Shown here: one piece after another, positions 11,225-20,248 of the stretch
Numbering within the stretch: the stretch's first letter is position 1
Layout of the letters: each line of letters opens with the position of its first letter
NCBI GenBank assembly: GCA_944392465.1
Contig: CALXWR010000001.1
Location: forward strand, 36,604-100,603
Direction: 5' to 3'
Source of the DNA: an uncultured Clostridia bacterium
GTDB lineage: Bacteria; Bacillota; Clostridia; TANB77; CAG-508
Length of the DNA: 64,000 nt
The notes under the pieces: model-generated
What the model was told of the DNA's origin: nothing
Databases searched by the model: none
Seen by the model: the letters and a program-made list of their open reading frames with translations, nothing else
Translations under genes and position numbers: made by a program

Positions 11225-11300
11225 CGCGGGGTGGAGCAGTTGGCAGCTCGTTGGGCTCATAACCCAAAGGTCGGAGGTTCGAGTCCTCCCCCCGCTACCA
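11225..11300 (+). tRNA. Initiator tRNA-fMet (anticodon CAU)
   Basis: A 76-base cloverleaf with encoded CCA. Anticodon loop CTCATAA gives CAU. It is the initiator: the anticodon stem carries three G-C pairs (TTGGG/CCCAA) and the first acceptor pair is mismatched (C1 opposite T72). T-arm GGAGG-TTCGAGT-CCTCC is intact. Confidence 0.95.
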
Positions 11301-11305
11301 AATTT

Positions 11306-11331
11306 AGAGGCTTTTAGCCTCTTTTTTTTGT
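11306..11331 (+). terminator. Terminator of the tRNA-fMet gene
   Basis: Hairpin AGAGGC-TTTTA-GCCTCT is followed by eight T residues and begins 5 bases after the tRNA CCA end. Confidence 0.9.
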
Positions 11332-11361
11332 AATAAAAATATTATCTGTAATTTCTATTGC

Positions 11362-11390
11362 AGAACAAAGGGCGACTTTGCCATTTGTTC
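11362..11390. repeat. Bulged palindromic repeat, copy 2
   Basis: GAACAAA..GGC / GCC.TTTGTTC hairpin. Its first 15 bases AGAACAAAGGGCGAC equal the reverse complement of part of the palindrome at 4907-4938, so this looks like a dispersed intergenic repeat family with at least two members here, in opposite orientations. Confidence 0.55.
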
Positions 11391-11435
11391 ATACCGATTT
11401 AAGTTTCCGACTATAAGGAAGAGATCTTAATCAAC

Positions 11436-11476
11436 AAAAAAAATTAGAATATATAATGTATATTCTAATTTTTTTA
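11436..11476. terminator. Terminator behind the superoxide reductase gene
   Basis: A near-perfect palindrome (AAAAAAATTAGAATATA / TATATTCTAATTTTTTT) lies 12 bases after the end of the minus-strand gene and can act on both strands. Confidence 0.85.
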
Positions 11477-11488
11477 TAATTTTTTATT

Positions 11489-11869
11489 TTATTCAACTTC
11501 TGTTTTCCATAATCCATGTTTATTACAATACGCATATAATGTAGCTCCTTTTACATATGGGAATCTACATTCTGCATTTTCTTCTGGTTGCAGTTTTACT
11601 GTATATTCTTTATTATCATGTACTAAAGATATCCATTCTATATAATGTTCTGTTTCCATTACATGGTTTACTTTTACTAATATTTCACTTTCCTCTACCT
11701 CGTATGTTGGAACATGTTTTTCTACTGCTGCATCTACTGAATTTGGTTTCATCTCTAACATTGGCTTTCCACAGCAAACTATTCCACAGCCTTCGCAATT
11801 ACAGTCTTCTATTACTTTTACTGTTGCACCACAGCTTGTACATTTTTTTATTATTAATTCATTTTTCAT
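11489..11869 (-). CDS. Desulfoferrodoxin-type superoxide reductase
   Basis: Reduces superoxide to hydrogen peroxide without producing oxygen, a typical defence of anaerobes. The 126-residue protein has an N-terminal desulforedoxin-like iron site (C10-x2-C13, then CC at 32-33) and the catalytic iron centre formed by H52, H69, H75, C115 and H118 (KHVPT, NHVMETEHYIEW, YCNKHGLW). The loop DCNCEGCGIVCCG carries three cysteines beyond the usual four, which is slightly odd. It is monocistronic with its own terminator. Confidence 0.95.
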   Translation of the reverse strand: MKNELIIKKCTSCGATVKVIEDCNCEGCGIVCCGKPMLEMKPNSVDAAVEKHVPTYEVEESEILVKVNHVMETEHYIEWISLVHDNKEYTVKLQPEENAECRFPYVKGATLYAYCNKHGLWKTEVE

Positions 11870-11997
11870 ATTATATTTCTCCCTTCTAAAATCTATTTTT
11901 AAATAATGTTTTTATATATAGTTTTACACTATCCTAAATTTTATTTGTATTATATCACATATTATATATATTACACAATTTAAATATATCTTTCTTT

Positions 11998-12690
11998 TTA
12001 AACAGTTATATTATCCTTAATCTCTTCATATTTTGAATCACCTATTCCACTTACATTCTTTATATCTTCTTTATCTTTAAATTTTCCGTTTTCTATTCTA
12101 TAGTCAACTATCCTTTGTGCTATAGTAGGTCCAATGCCTGGCAAATTATCTAATTCTTTTTCATCTGCTTTATTTATATTTATTTTACTATTTTCTTCCG
12201 TACTTGTATTTCGGGTATTATTTGCTTGAATTGAACTCAAACCTATTCCTCCTTCCACAATAAAATCTTGTATATTTTCGTTTTTTGTTGGTATATATAT
12301 TTTCTGTCCATCAGATAATATATATGCTAAATTAACTTGTGATAAATCCGCATTTTTATTTTCTCCTCCAGCTTTTTTTATTGCATCTATTACTCTATCT
12401 CCTTCTTTTAAATATACTATCCCTTCTTTTTTTACTGCTCCTGTAATATGTATTACTATTTCATCTAAATCTTCTTCTGCATTTATACTCGATTCTTTAG
12501 TTTCAATTTGATTTTTTTCATCTTCTATAATATTTTCATCTAATAAGTTATCCACATTTGAAACAGCTTCATCCAAATTATATTCCACATAATTTTCTTT
12601 ATTTGTGAATAAATATATTGCAAATAGTATTAAAATTGCAATTATTAAAATTATAGTTATTATTATTTTATTTTTCTTTGTTATTTCCAT
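11998..12690 (-). CDS. comEA: ComEA-like DNA-binding protein (SLBB and helix-hairpin-helix)
   Basis: Membrane-anchored DNA receptor of the competence machinery type. The 230-residue protein has an N-terminal membrane segment (about 10-28), an acidic linker, an SLBB domain (about 75-135, IVIHITGAVKKEGIVYLKEG) and a C-terminal double helix-hairpin-helix (about 168-230, INKADEKELDNLPGIGPTIAQRI). Length is typical. No comEC follows, so whether uptake is functional cannot be judged from this window. Confidence 0.9.
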   Translation of the reverse strand: MEITKKNKIIITIILIIAILILFAIYLFTNKENYVEYNLDEAVSNVDNLLDENIIEDEKNQIETKESSINAEEDLDEIVIHITGAVKKEGIVYLKEGDRVIDAIKKAGGENKNADLSQVNLAYILSDGQKIYIPTKNENIQDFIVEGGIGLSSIQANNTRNTSTEENSKININKADEKELDNLPGIGPTIAQRIVDYRIENGKFKDKEDIKNVSGIGDSKYEEIKDNITV

Positions 12691-12791
12691 ATTTAATCAC
12701 ATTCCTTTCCTAAGCACAAATTTGTTGAAAAATAATTATTTTTCATCCTTATCATCATTTCAATTTATTTTTGTTTATTTACTAAAATATA

Positions 12792-12820
12792 TTGAAATTT
12801 TTTTTATTTTAATATATAGT
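12792..12820 (+). promoter_or_regulatory. Probable promoter of the D-Ala-D-Ala carboxypeptidase gene
   Basis: TTGAAA (12792-12797) and TATAGT (12815-12820) are 17 bases apart, about 55 bases before the start codon. Background AT-richness limits certainty. Confidence 0.45.
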
Positions 12821-12875
12821 TAGTGATATGTTTTTAACGAATTAAATTTTTACAATTAACAGAGGTATAAATATA

Positions 12876-14264
12876 ATGAGAAGAACGAAACAAATAGTAC
12901 TTATTACTATTATTTTTATGATAATTTTACTGCCATTTGCTAAAGTTTTGGCAGTTAATATAGATACAAATGATTATAATCCAGATAATATTAGTACCAA
13001 ATCTAATGCAGCTTTACTTGTGGATACTAAAACTGGTAAAATACTATATTCTAAAAACGCATTCACCCCACTGTACCCGGCAAGTACTACCAAAATTATG
13101 ACTGCTATTCTTACAATGGAAAACTGCCAGTTAAGTGAAGTTGCAACTGTTAGCCATAATGCTGTTTATTCTATTCCTTATGGTTATACTCATGCTAACT
13201 TAGTAGAAGGCGAGCAACTTACTGTAGAGCAATTGTTGCATGTACTTTTAATTCCATCTGCAAATGATGCTGCCGTAGTTCTTGCAGAGCATATTGCAGG
13301 TTCAGTTGAAAATTTTGCTACAATGATGAATAATAAAGCTAAAGAACTTGGATGCTTAAATACTAATTTTGTTAATCCAAATGGTATTCATAATGATAAC
13401 CATTATTCAACAGCTTATGATTTATCTTTAATCGGTAGATATGCAATGAAATTTGATGATATTATGCAAATTGTAAAAGTACCTCAATACACATTGCCTA
13501 AGACTAATAAATATAATAAAGAAGATAGAATTTTTAATACTACAAATGGTTTAGTAAATAAAAATGATAGTGATTATTACGAGTATGCTACTGGATTAAA
13601 GACAGGCTATACAGATAAAGCTGGAAGTTGTATAGTTGCTACCGCTAAAAAAGATAATGTAGAATTAATGGCTGTTATCCTTGGTAGTGAATCTGTTGAT
13701 GATAGACATGACGATTGCGTAAATTTATTTAATTATGGTTTTAATAATTATTCATATAAAAATATTGTTACAGCTGGTAAAGTAATAGATACTATTAATA
13801 TAAATGGTGCAACAAAAGAAACGCAAATCTTAAATGTTATAACTAAGAATAATATAAATGTTTTAATTAAAAATAGTGTTGATTTAAACAGAATTGAAAA
13901 AAATGTTGATATTAAAGATAATTTAACTGCTCCGATTTCTAAAGATGCCGTATTAGGTTCTATAACTTATACAATAAATGGCGAAAAATATTCAACTGAA
14001 TTAATTGCAGAAAGTTCTGTTATAAAATCTGATATAGAAATTATACTTTTTAGAGCTCTTTTAATTCTTTTAATTTTTATTATATTTATAATTATTATTG
14101 GAAAATTAAATAAACCCAAAAGAAGAAAAAGGTCAGGTCAGTCTTTAAACTATAAAAAGTCTAGTAAAAAAAGAACTGGTTCTAATTATAAAAAACATTC
14201 AAATTCTAAAACAAAACAACATGGTGGACAATATAAATATACACAAATTCATGATTATTTATAA
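12876..14264 (+). CDS. D-alanyl-D-alanine carboxypeptidase (DacF/DacA family, peptidase S11)
   Basis: Trims the terminal D-Ala of peptidoglycan stem peptides. The 462-residue protein has a signal peptide (about 1-26) and all three active-site motifs: S70-T-T-K73, S128-A-N130 and K242-T-G244. A C-terminal domain is followed by a membrane helix (about 385-410) and a very basic tail (KPKRRKRSG, KKRTGSNYKK), which is unusual because most S11 enzymes end in an amphipathic anchor. The start is the ATG after AGAGG. It is alone between terminator-bounded neighbours; a sporulation-specific DacF role is possible but not shown. Confidence 0.93.
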   Translation: MRRTKQIVLITIIFMIILLPFAKVLAVNIDTNDYNPDNISTKSNAALLVDTKTGKILYSKNAFTPLYPASTTKIMTAILTMENCQLSEVATVSHNAVYSIPYGYTHANLVEGEQLTVEQLLHVLLIPSANDAAVVLAEHIAGSVENFATMMNNKAKELGCLNTNFVNPNGIHNDNHYSTAYDLSLIGRYAMKFDDIMQIVKVPQYTLPKTNKYNKEDRIFNTTNGLVNKNDSDYYEYATGLKTGYTDKAGSCIVATAKKDNVELMAVILGSESVDDRHDDCVNLFNYGFNNYSYKNIVTAGKVIDTININGATKETQILNVITKNNINVLIKNSVDLNRIEKNVDIKDNLTAPISKDAVLGSITYTINGEKYSTELIAESSVIKSDIEIILFRALLILLIFIIFIIIIGKLNKPKRRKRSGQSLNYKKSSKKRTGSNYKKHSNSKTKQHGGQYKYTQIHDYL

Positions 14265-14273
14265 TTTAATATC

Positions 14274-14310
14274 AAAACAGTAAGCCATTATTTTAGCTTA
14301 CTGTTTTCTT
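14274..14310. terminator. Bidirectional terminator between carboxypeptidase and LCP genes
   Basis: Stem AAACAGTAAGC / GCTTACTGTTT with a 10-base loop and flanking A/T runs serves the two convergent genes. Confidence 0.88.
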
Positions 14311-14314
14311 TTGT

Positions 14315-15634
14315 TTATATTATATAATCTGTTCCTATTATTACTGTTATCTCCTGACCTTTGGCCTCACTTGATAAAATCTTGTCAACTCCTAATATAT
14401 CTTTTAATTTTGTTTCTTCTTCTGTGCCTACATCCTCTCTTTTTATAATTGTTGTATTATTTGTTATAGAAGTATTTCCTTTATCTTCAACTTCATACCC
14501 TGCTGCTCTTAATTCTTGTATTACTTCATTTGCTTTATTTACATTTCCGCTTCCATTTATTACTTCTACATCTATTGAGGGTGTATCTAGATTTTCTTCA
14601 GAATCTACACTGTTTCCATCTTCCACAGTATTTCCGTCCTCATCACTTACAGGTTCTTTTCCATAAAATAGCTCATCTATTGTTTCTATCGCCTCTTCTT
14701 CATCTACAGTATAAATCCATGTTCCTGTATATGCTGCTTGCTCTGGTACTCCTGGCAATGTAGATGTTTTTAAATTATCTATATTAAAGTCTAATACATA
14801 TGGTACATAGTCTTTTATTGCTGTAAAATCCAAATTTGTTTCAACATATTGTTCTGCAATATCCAAGAAATCAAATACCATGTTTACATCCATGTTTTGT
14901 ATTGATTGTTCTAAAAGTGCTTTTAAGAAATCTCTTTGTGTTCTCATTCTTCCTAAATCTTCTCCACCGTATTCAGAAGGATATGTTGAACCATCTGAGT
15001 TATGTCTAAAACGCACAACTTGTTCTGCTTTATCACCGTCTAATAATTGCTCTCCTGCTTCTAAATCAATATATAGTCCTTGTTTTCTGTCTGTATAATG
15101 CATATCTATTGGTACATTGAAATATACTCCACCTATTTCATCTACTAAAGTCTTTAATGCTTCTGTATCAACTTTTAAATAATATTGTACATTTATCCCT
15201 GTTATTTCTCTTACATCCTCTAGTAAATTGTCCACACCAGTTTGATATACTGCATTTATTTTGTCATATCCTGATGCATAGTTTTTATCAGTACCTATAA
15301 ATGTATCTCTAGGTATTGAAAGTAATGCTGCCTCTTGTGTTTTAGGGTCATATGATGCAACCATTATTGTATCTGTTAAATTTTGGCTTTGCCCTAAAAC
15401 CAGACAATATATTTTATCAAGTGTATTAATTGTTTCTTCATCATGCCCTAAGCTTGTTTTTAATACTCCTTGAATTCCTCCTCCGTTCTTATGTACTTTA
15501 TATGCAAATATTCCTATTGCTATTAATATAATTAATAATAATACTAAAACTATATTTCTAAAAACATGTTTCTTTTTTTTAGTTTCTTTTACTTTTTTCC
15601 CCTTTATATTTTTTTCTTTAGCTGTTTCCTTCAA
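14315..15634 (-). CDS. LytR-CpsA-Psr (LCP) family cell-wall polymer ligase
   Basis: Attaches anionic glycopolymers from lipid carriers to peptidoglycan. The 439-residue protein has a lysine-rich cytoplasmic start, one membrane helix (about 26-47), an LCP catalytic domain (about 90-250, with LSIPRDTFIG, YASGYDKINAVYQ, VRFRHNSDG and GRMRTQRDFL, including the conserved Arg/Asp residues) and a C-terminal LytR_C domain (about 350-439, IDVEVINGSGNVNKANEV). Upstream cvpA and DUF5711 are on the same strand. Confidence 0.93.
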   Translation of the reverse strand: MKETAKEKNIKGKKVKETKKKKHVFRNIVLVLLLIILIAIGIFAYKVHKNGGGIQGVLKTSLGHDEETINTLDKIYCLVLGQSQNLTDTIMVASYDPKTQEAALLSIPRDTFIGTDKNYASGYDKINAVYQTGVDNLLEDVREITGINVQYYLKVDTEALKTLVDEIGGVYFNVPIDMHYTDRKQGLYIDLEAGEQLLDGDKAEQVVRFRHNSDGSTYPSEYGGEDLGRMRTQRDFLKALLEQSIQNMDVNMVFDFLDIAEQYVETNLDFTAIKDYVPYVLDFNIDNLKTSTLPGVPEQAAYTGTWIYTVDEEEAIETIDELFYGKEPVSDEDGNTVEDGNSVDSEENLDTPSIDVEVINGSGNVNKANEVIQELRAAGYEVEDKGNTSITNNTTIIKREDVGTEEETKLKDILGVDKILSSEAKGQEITVIIGTDYII

Positions 15635-15714
15635 AATTATTCACTCCTATTTTTACAATATCTTTTACATTATAATAAAATCGTCTTTAAATATCAATAT
15701 TTTTACAACATTTT

Positions 15715-16359
15715 TTAAAATATTATTTCTAATAGTATATTGTTATTGTACATTACACTTCCTAAATATGAATTATCTATCATATTTGCTAGTGTTCCAT
15801 TCATCATAGGAGATACAAGAGAAATTATTGCAAGTATAACATATACAATTACTAATCCTTCTAATAATCCATATACTATACCACCTATTTTATCACATTG
15901 CTTTATAACTGGTAGTTTTGCAATTAAAGCTGTTACAAATCTTAATAATATTAATAATATTCTTGCAACTATAAATAGCAAAATCCATACTACTGCTTTT
16001 ATAATTATTTCTGCAACTGTTTGAGCGGTTGTTTCTGCCACTGTTTCTTTGGCAGTATCTGTTGCTGTTTCTGCTTGTACCCTAATGTATTCTGTAATTG
16101 TTGATGGCATATTTTCTTCTACTTGTTTCGAATCCTCGTTTCCAACAATCATTCCTTTTACGGATTGAGCAATATTTTCATCTATTTGTGTTTTATCTAT
16201 TACTAAATTAGATATTGGAATAAATAAAACAAATGCTATGATAATTGATAAAACAAACGAAATTATTTTTATTAAAACTCCTGTAAGTCCTTTTACATAA
16301 CCCATAATAATACATACTACAATAATTGCTAAAATAATTAAATCCACTAAAATTGTCAT
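15715..16359 (-). CDS. CvpA family membrane protein
   Basis: The 214-residue membrane protein has a CvpA-type N-terminal helix pair (VDLIILAIIVVCIIMGYVKG), a middle extracytoplasmic stretch (about 70-115) and two further helices. CvpA relatives are linked with colicin V production in E. coli and with envelope stress resistance elsewhere; the molecular activity is unknown. Start ATG follows AGGAGG. It lies between DUF5711 and the LCP ligase on one strand. Confidence 0.85.
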   Translation of the reverse strand: MTILVDLIILAIIVVCIIMGYVKGLTGVLIKIISFVLSIIIAFVLFIPISNLVIDKTQIDENIAQSVKGMIVGNEDSKQVEENMPSTITEYIRVQAETATDTAKETVAETTAQTVAEIIIKAVVWILLFIVARILLILLRFVTALIAKLPVIKQCDKIGGIVYGLLEGLVIVYVILAIISLVSPMMNGTLANMIDNSYLGSVMYNNNILLEIIF

Positions 16360-16399
16360 GAATTATCCTCCTTTTTCTTTTGATTTTATATTATAAAAT

Positions 16400-17590
16400 T
16401 TATAAATTTATAATCTCTACTCTATCTTGGTATACGATACCTGCTATATTATTTCCAATTACTACATTTTGTACTTCTTGTGTTGAATAATATCTTTTTA
16501 ATAGCCATCCACTCATATTTATGAATTCTATTTCTTGTCCCATATTTATGGCTATTATATTACCGTAACTGTATACATATTTTACAGCTCCCTCTACAGT
16601 ATGAACAACTAATTTGTCGCTATCTGCTTCTTTTATTTCTATTACTGTATTTGTATCAAATAGTCCCTCTGTTTCTTCAACTGTTCTATAGATATTTTTA
16701 TCTAAATTTATATTTGCAAAATTTATGTTTTTTCCTTCTTCATTAAGTTTCATTACAGATGTGCTATTTTCATTTTGTATTACTGTTATTTCGTCATCAT
16801 ACATGCATACTAATTTATCATTTCCTTGATAGGTTATTCCTAAAATTAGTTTGTTTGTATCTGCTTTATTAGTATATATAATTGACTCTTTTGGAGTTTC
16901 TTTTGCCTTTTCTATAGATACAATTTTAACATTTGATTGAATCGTTGTTCCTGTTGTATTAACCTCTGCAAAGGCCATATACTCATTATTATCTGAGATA
17001 TCCACATCTACTGCAGTCGTTGTGGATAAGTATGTTTTAAATAGTTCATTTCCTTTATTGTCATATATTGCAATAACTGATTTGTAAGATGTTCCTTCTA
17101 TTATTAATCCTACATACCCATTATTGTTTACATTTATTTTTGATATTTGTCCATCTACTTCTTTTGACCATATTAATTCTGAACCTGATATCAAATTGAT
17201 TTTTGATCCATTTTTTTCGCTTATTGCCAAATATTTATCATTAACACTATATACAGGGTCTGATATTTCTAAATCAATTACTTTTTCTTCATTACCCGAA
17301 CTATTATATTGTATTAACTTATTTTCTGCTAATACACATATGTACTTGTTATATGCAAAAACATTTACATTTGAATTATAATTTAGCTCTATTGAATTTA
17401 ATTTTTCTTGTGTTACATTTTTTCTAAATAGGTATTGATCTAAAAAGTTTCTAGCTTCACTACTAGAATAATATACTAGCATTGTTATTCCTATAACTAA
17501 AAGAATAATTCCAATAGATATAGCAATAATCATTTTTTTCTTATTTAAATTTTTCTTTTTTCCTGTTTTAAAATCCACTATATCTTTCAA
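16400..17590 (-). CDS. DUF5711 family membrane-anchored beta-propeller-like protein
   Basis: The 396-residue protein has a basic N-terminus, one membrane helix (about 20-43) and a long extracytoplasmic region of repeated beta-strand units (NKYICVLAENKLIQYNSSG, YLAISEKNGSKINLISG, and similar), suggesting a propeller. It matches Clostridial DUF5711 proteins, which commonly sit beside cvpA. Forty bases separate it from cvpA, so the two are probably co-transcribed. Function is unknown. Confidence 0.75.
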   Translation of the reverse strand: MKDIVDFKTGKKKNLNKKKMIIAISIGIILLVIGITMLVYYSSSEARNFLDQYLFRKNVTQEKLNSIELNYNSNVNVFAYNKYICVLAENKLIQYNSSGNEEKVIDLEISDPVYSVNDKYLAISEKNGSKINLISGSELIWSKEVDGQISKINVNNNGYVGLIIEGTSYKSVIAIYDNKGNELFKTYLSTTTAVDVDISDNNEYMAFAEVNTTGTTIQSNVKIVSIEKAKETPKESIIYTNKADTNKLILGITYQGNDKLVCMYDDEITVIQNENSTSVMKLNEEGKNINFANINLDKNIYRTVEETEGLFDTNTVIEIKEADSDKLVVHTVEGAVKYVYSYGNIIAINMGQEIEFINMSGWLLKRYYSTQEVQNVVIGNNIAGIVYQDRVEIINL

Positions 17591-17696
17591 AATTATTCCT
17601 CCTTTGCTCGTAATTATTTATACCAGTTTTCGCTTTTTTTTTCAATACTTTTTTCTGAATTTGTTCATTCCGTAAAGTAATTTTAACATTTTTATT

Positions 17697-18704
17697 CTAC
17701 CTTAGAACATAAATTAATTGTGTTAATCCCAAAAGGCCAAAAACAGGATAAGTTACATTTACTAGGTCTGCAAAGCTAATATTTGCTACAAATATTGCCG
17801 AAATACATATAACTCTATTAAAAAATTTATATTTTTCTTTTTTAACATTTTCTAAAAACCCATACCCTGCAGATATCATTGTTGAATATATTGAAAAGAT
17901 TATTACTACCCCATAAATATATTTGTATAATTTTCCAATCTTACCAGCTATATAAACCATTGGCATTTCTATATTGCTTATTTCTTTAATATTGTTAAAT
18001 TTATATACTATTAAAAAAATAATTGATGATAAAGCAAATAAAATCATTGTGGATATTATGCTAATACTTTTTTCTTTATTTTTAGCATATTTTTTTATAC
18101 TTATAAGCATTGGAATTAATAATATACTATTGTAGCTTGCATATTCAATGCTTTTTATTATCCACATAAATTGGTTGTTTGTTTGATCCCATTGTATATT
18201 AAAACATTTTATTTCTCCTATCATATTTGTTTTTATTCCTAAAATGCATATTATTATAATTAAAATGGGTATTATAATATTGTTTACTTTTGTAATACCC
18301 TCAATTCTTTTCATGAATGTAATATAAGAAATTATTACAGCAAATAGTATCATAATTATTTTGGGTATATTAAATTCTTGTTTAAAGTATGTTGCAAATC
18401 CTGCCACCATTATGTAAAAAGATAATAACAAAAACAAGTTAACAATAAAGTTAAATATGTTAATTGTTTTTTTTGGTAATTTAGTACTTTCAAGTAGTTT
18501 CTTATACGATGATATTTTTAGATTATTTGATTTTCTTAAAATTAAGTAAATTATAATTCCTGTTAATAAGCTCGATATGATAACTCCAAAAAATCCCCAT
18601 TCCTTATAAACATTAAAAAAACTATAGATTTCCTGACCTGATGCAAACCCTGCACCTATTATTGTTCCTATAATTGTAAAAATAACCTTAAAACTCTTTT
18701 TCAC
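17697..18704 (-). CDS. YkvI-like integral membrane transporter
   Basis: The 335-residue, roughly ten-helix protein begins KVIFTIIGTIIGAGFASGQEIYSFF, the signature of the YkvI family related to the APC amino acid transporter superfamily. Substrate is unknown. The start is GTG at 18704. Its Shine-Dalgarno GAGGAGGG is the 3' arm of a strong hairpin (18706-18742) that also resembles a terminator of the preceding gene, so expression may be translationally gated. Confidence 0.8.
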   Translation of the reverse strand: MKKSFKVIFTIIGTIIGAGFASGQEIYSFFNVYKEWGFFGVIISSLLTGIIIYLILRKSNNLKISSYKKLLESTKLPKKTINIFNFIVNLFLLLSFYIMVAGFATYFKQEFNIPKIIMILFAVIISYITFMKRIEGITKVNNIIIPILIIIICILGIKTNMIGEIKCFNIQWDQTNNQFMWIIKSIEYASYNSILLIPMLISIKKYAKNKEKSISIISTMILFALSSIIFLIVYKFNNIKEISNIEMPMVYIAGKIGKLYKYIYGVVIIFSIYSTMISAGYGFLENVKKEKYKFFNRVICISAIFVANISFADLVNVTYPVFGLLGLTQLIYVLR

Positions 18705-18705
18705 A

Positions 18706-18742
18706 AAAAACCCTCCTCATAAATGTTTATGAGGAGGGTTTT
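18706..18742 (-). promoter_or_regulatory. Terminator-like hairpin sequestering the ykvI-like ribosome binding site
   Basis: On the minus strand AAAACCCTCCTCATAAA pairs with TTTATGAGGAGGGTTTT, followed by two more T residues and then the GTG start. The 3' arm contains the only Shine-Dalgarno, GAGGAGGG; the 5' arm is a perfect anti-Shine-Dalgarno. The structure can act as terminator for the ABC operon upstream and as a lock on ykvI translation. Confidence 0.75.
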
Positions 18743-18749
18743 ATATATA

Positions 18750-20231
18750 TTACCTCTTTCTTCTTCTATATTGCCATACTATAATGCCTACAATAATAAT
18801 TATTACTGGAATTCCAAATATAATTGCTAATATTATTTTATTTTGTTGATCAGTTACTGTGTATGCTGTTACTTCTACATCTTTTCTTATAGTAATCATA
18901 TTATCTCTTTCTGTTAAATATGCCATAGAATTCATTGCCAAATCTTCATTATTGTAATAGTTTAATACATATGAATATCCATCCGCTTCTGAAATTCTTA
19001 AATTTGAAACAAACACATTATTTGAATACACAATTAATTCTGATGTTTTATCATCTTCAACCGTTTTCTTTAATAATGCTCCTACAGTTGCATTTCCCAT
19101 TTCTTTATCTGAACCTTCAACAAAATTATTGCTCTCTAAAGAATAATCTGTTCTAAGAAATGTGTTTTCACTTGTTGTAGCTAAAATCTCAGCTTGTACA
19201 CCTAACTCTTTTAATTTGTCTGAATCAGCAATATCAATCTTTCCAGATGCTATAAAGCATGCATTCATATACATATCTGCTTCTTTAGTTACACTTGTAT
19301 ATGGACTTACTGTTACTAGTATAGCTGTAGGATTTTGATATAGCATTTTATTACTATCTTGTTCTACCAATATACCTTCTGGTATACTAACACCATATTC
19401 ATCTAAAACATCTTGGAAATTTTTCATTTCTTTTCCTGTAGCATTTGGTTCACTAAATAATAATATCTTTCCACCTTTATTTATATAATCAATTATTTCG
19501 TCTCTCTCTTTTTTTGTTATATCTTCTATAAGAGTTGTTATCATTAATACTGAACAATCATCTGGAACAACTCCTTTTGTTAATAAATCAAGATCATTTA
19601 CTTCATATGCTTCATTTTCAAGATTTAAATTAAATAAATACATATCACTTGTAGAATATTTGTTATGTCCAGTTAAATTATATATAACTGGCTTTTTCTC
19701 AGTCGTTACAGATATTAATGCATTTGTTAATGCTTCTTCGGTTGTATCTTTTGTTTGATATGTTGAATAATCCATTTCATATAAATCACCTGATGAAAGC
19801 AATTTTTCTCTGTCTCCACATTTTACTATAATTGCTTGTTGGTCAGCTGTAATTCCATATTCATCTGCCAAATCAGGTCTTGCCGTTATATTATTAATAA
19901 TTTCTATTTTTATTAAATCGTTTATACTACTGTATTTTTTTACGAAATCTTCTTCTGCTTCGCCCATGTTAATCATCATTACATTTATTTCTTTATCAAT
20001 AGAACTTATAATATCTTTAGATTTTTCTGATAGGCTATATACCTTATCTTTTGTAACATCTATATCTTCAAAGTTAGCATTCTCCACAGCTAAGTTTATT
20101 CCTATACAAACTGCTATTATAATTAATATTAACAAAACTGTTAATGATGTTTTTCTAATCCATCTTCCTTTTACAGGATTTTGTTCTTTCTTAACCTTTA
20201 ATGATTTTTTCTCATTTTTATTTTCTTTCAA
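18750..20231 (-). CDS. GldG-like ABC transporter auxiliary protein
   Basis: The 493-residue protein has a basic N-terminus, one membrane helix (about 29-50), a large extracytoplasmic ABC_transp_aux region (DKVYSLSEKSKDII, VIYNLTGHNKYS, GGKILLFSEPNA) and a C-terminal helix (about 462-484) ending in RRRKR. It is the GldG-type partner of the permease and ATPase encoded directly upstream. The start is TTG at 20231, chosen because GAGAGGTGAG lies just upstream and no ATG is available. Substrate is unknown. Confidence 0.88.
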   Translation of the reverse strand: MKENKNEKKSLKVKKEQNPVKGRWIRKTSLTVLLILIIIAVCIGINLAVENANFEDIDVTKDKVYSLSEKSKDIISSIDKEINVMMINMGEAEEDFVKKYSSINDLIKIEIINNITARPDLADEYGITADQQAIIVKCGDREKLLSSGDLYEMDYSTYQTKDTTEEALTNALISVTTEKKPVIYNLTGHNKYSTSDMYLFNLNLENEAYEVNDLDLLTKGVVPDDCSVLMITTLIEDITKKERDEIIDYINKGGKILLFSEPNATGKEMKNFQDVLDEYGVSIPEGILVEQDSNKMLYQNPTAILVTVSPYTSVTKEADMYMNACFIASGKIDIADSDKLKELGVQAEILATTSENTFLRTDYSLESNNFVEGSDKEMGNATVGALLKKTVEDDKTSELIVYSNNVFVSNLRISEADGYSYVLNYYNNEDLAMNSMAYLTERDNMITIRKDVEVTAYTVTDQQNKIILAIIFGIPVIIIIVGIIVWQYRRRKR

Positions 20232-20248
20232 GTAATCTCACCTCTCTT

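Noticed and set aside
13071..13080. CGG triplets in other genes as further frameshift sites
   Set aside because: All other CGG/CCG triplets I checked fall out of frame (mostly NNC-GGN, or Pro CCG as here), so they are not CGG codons.
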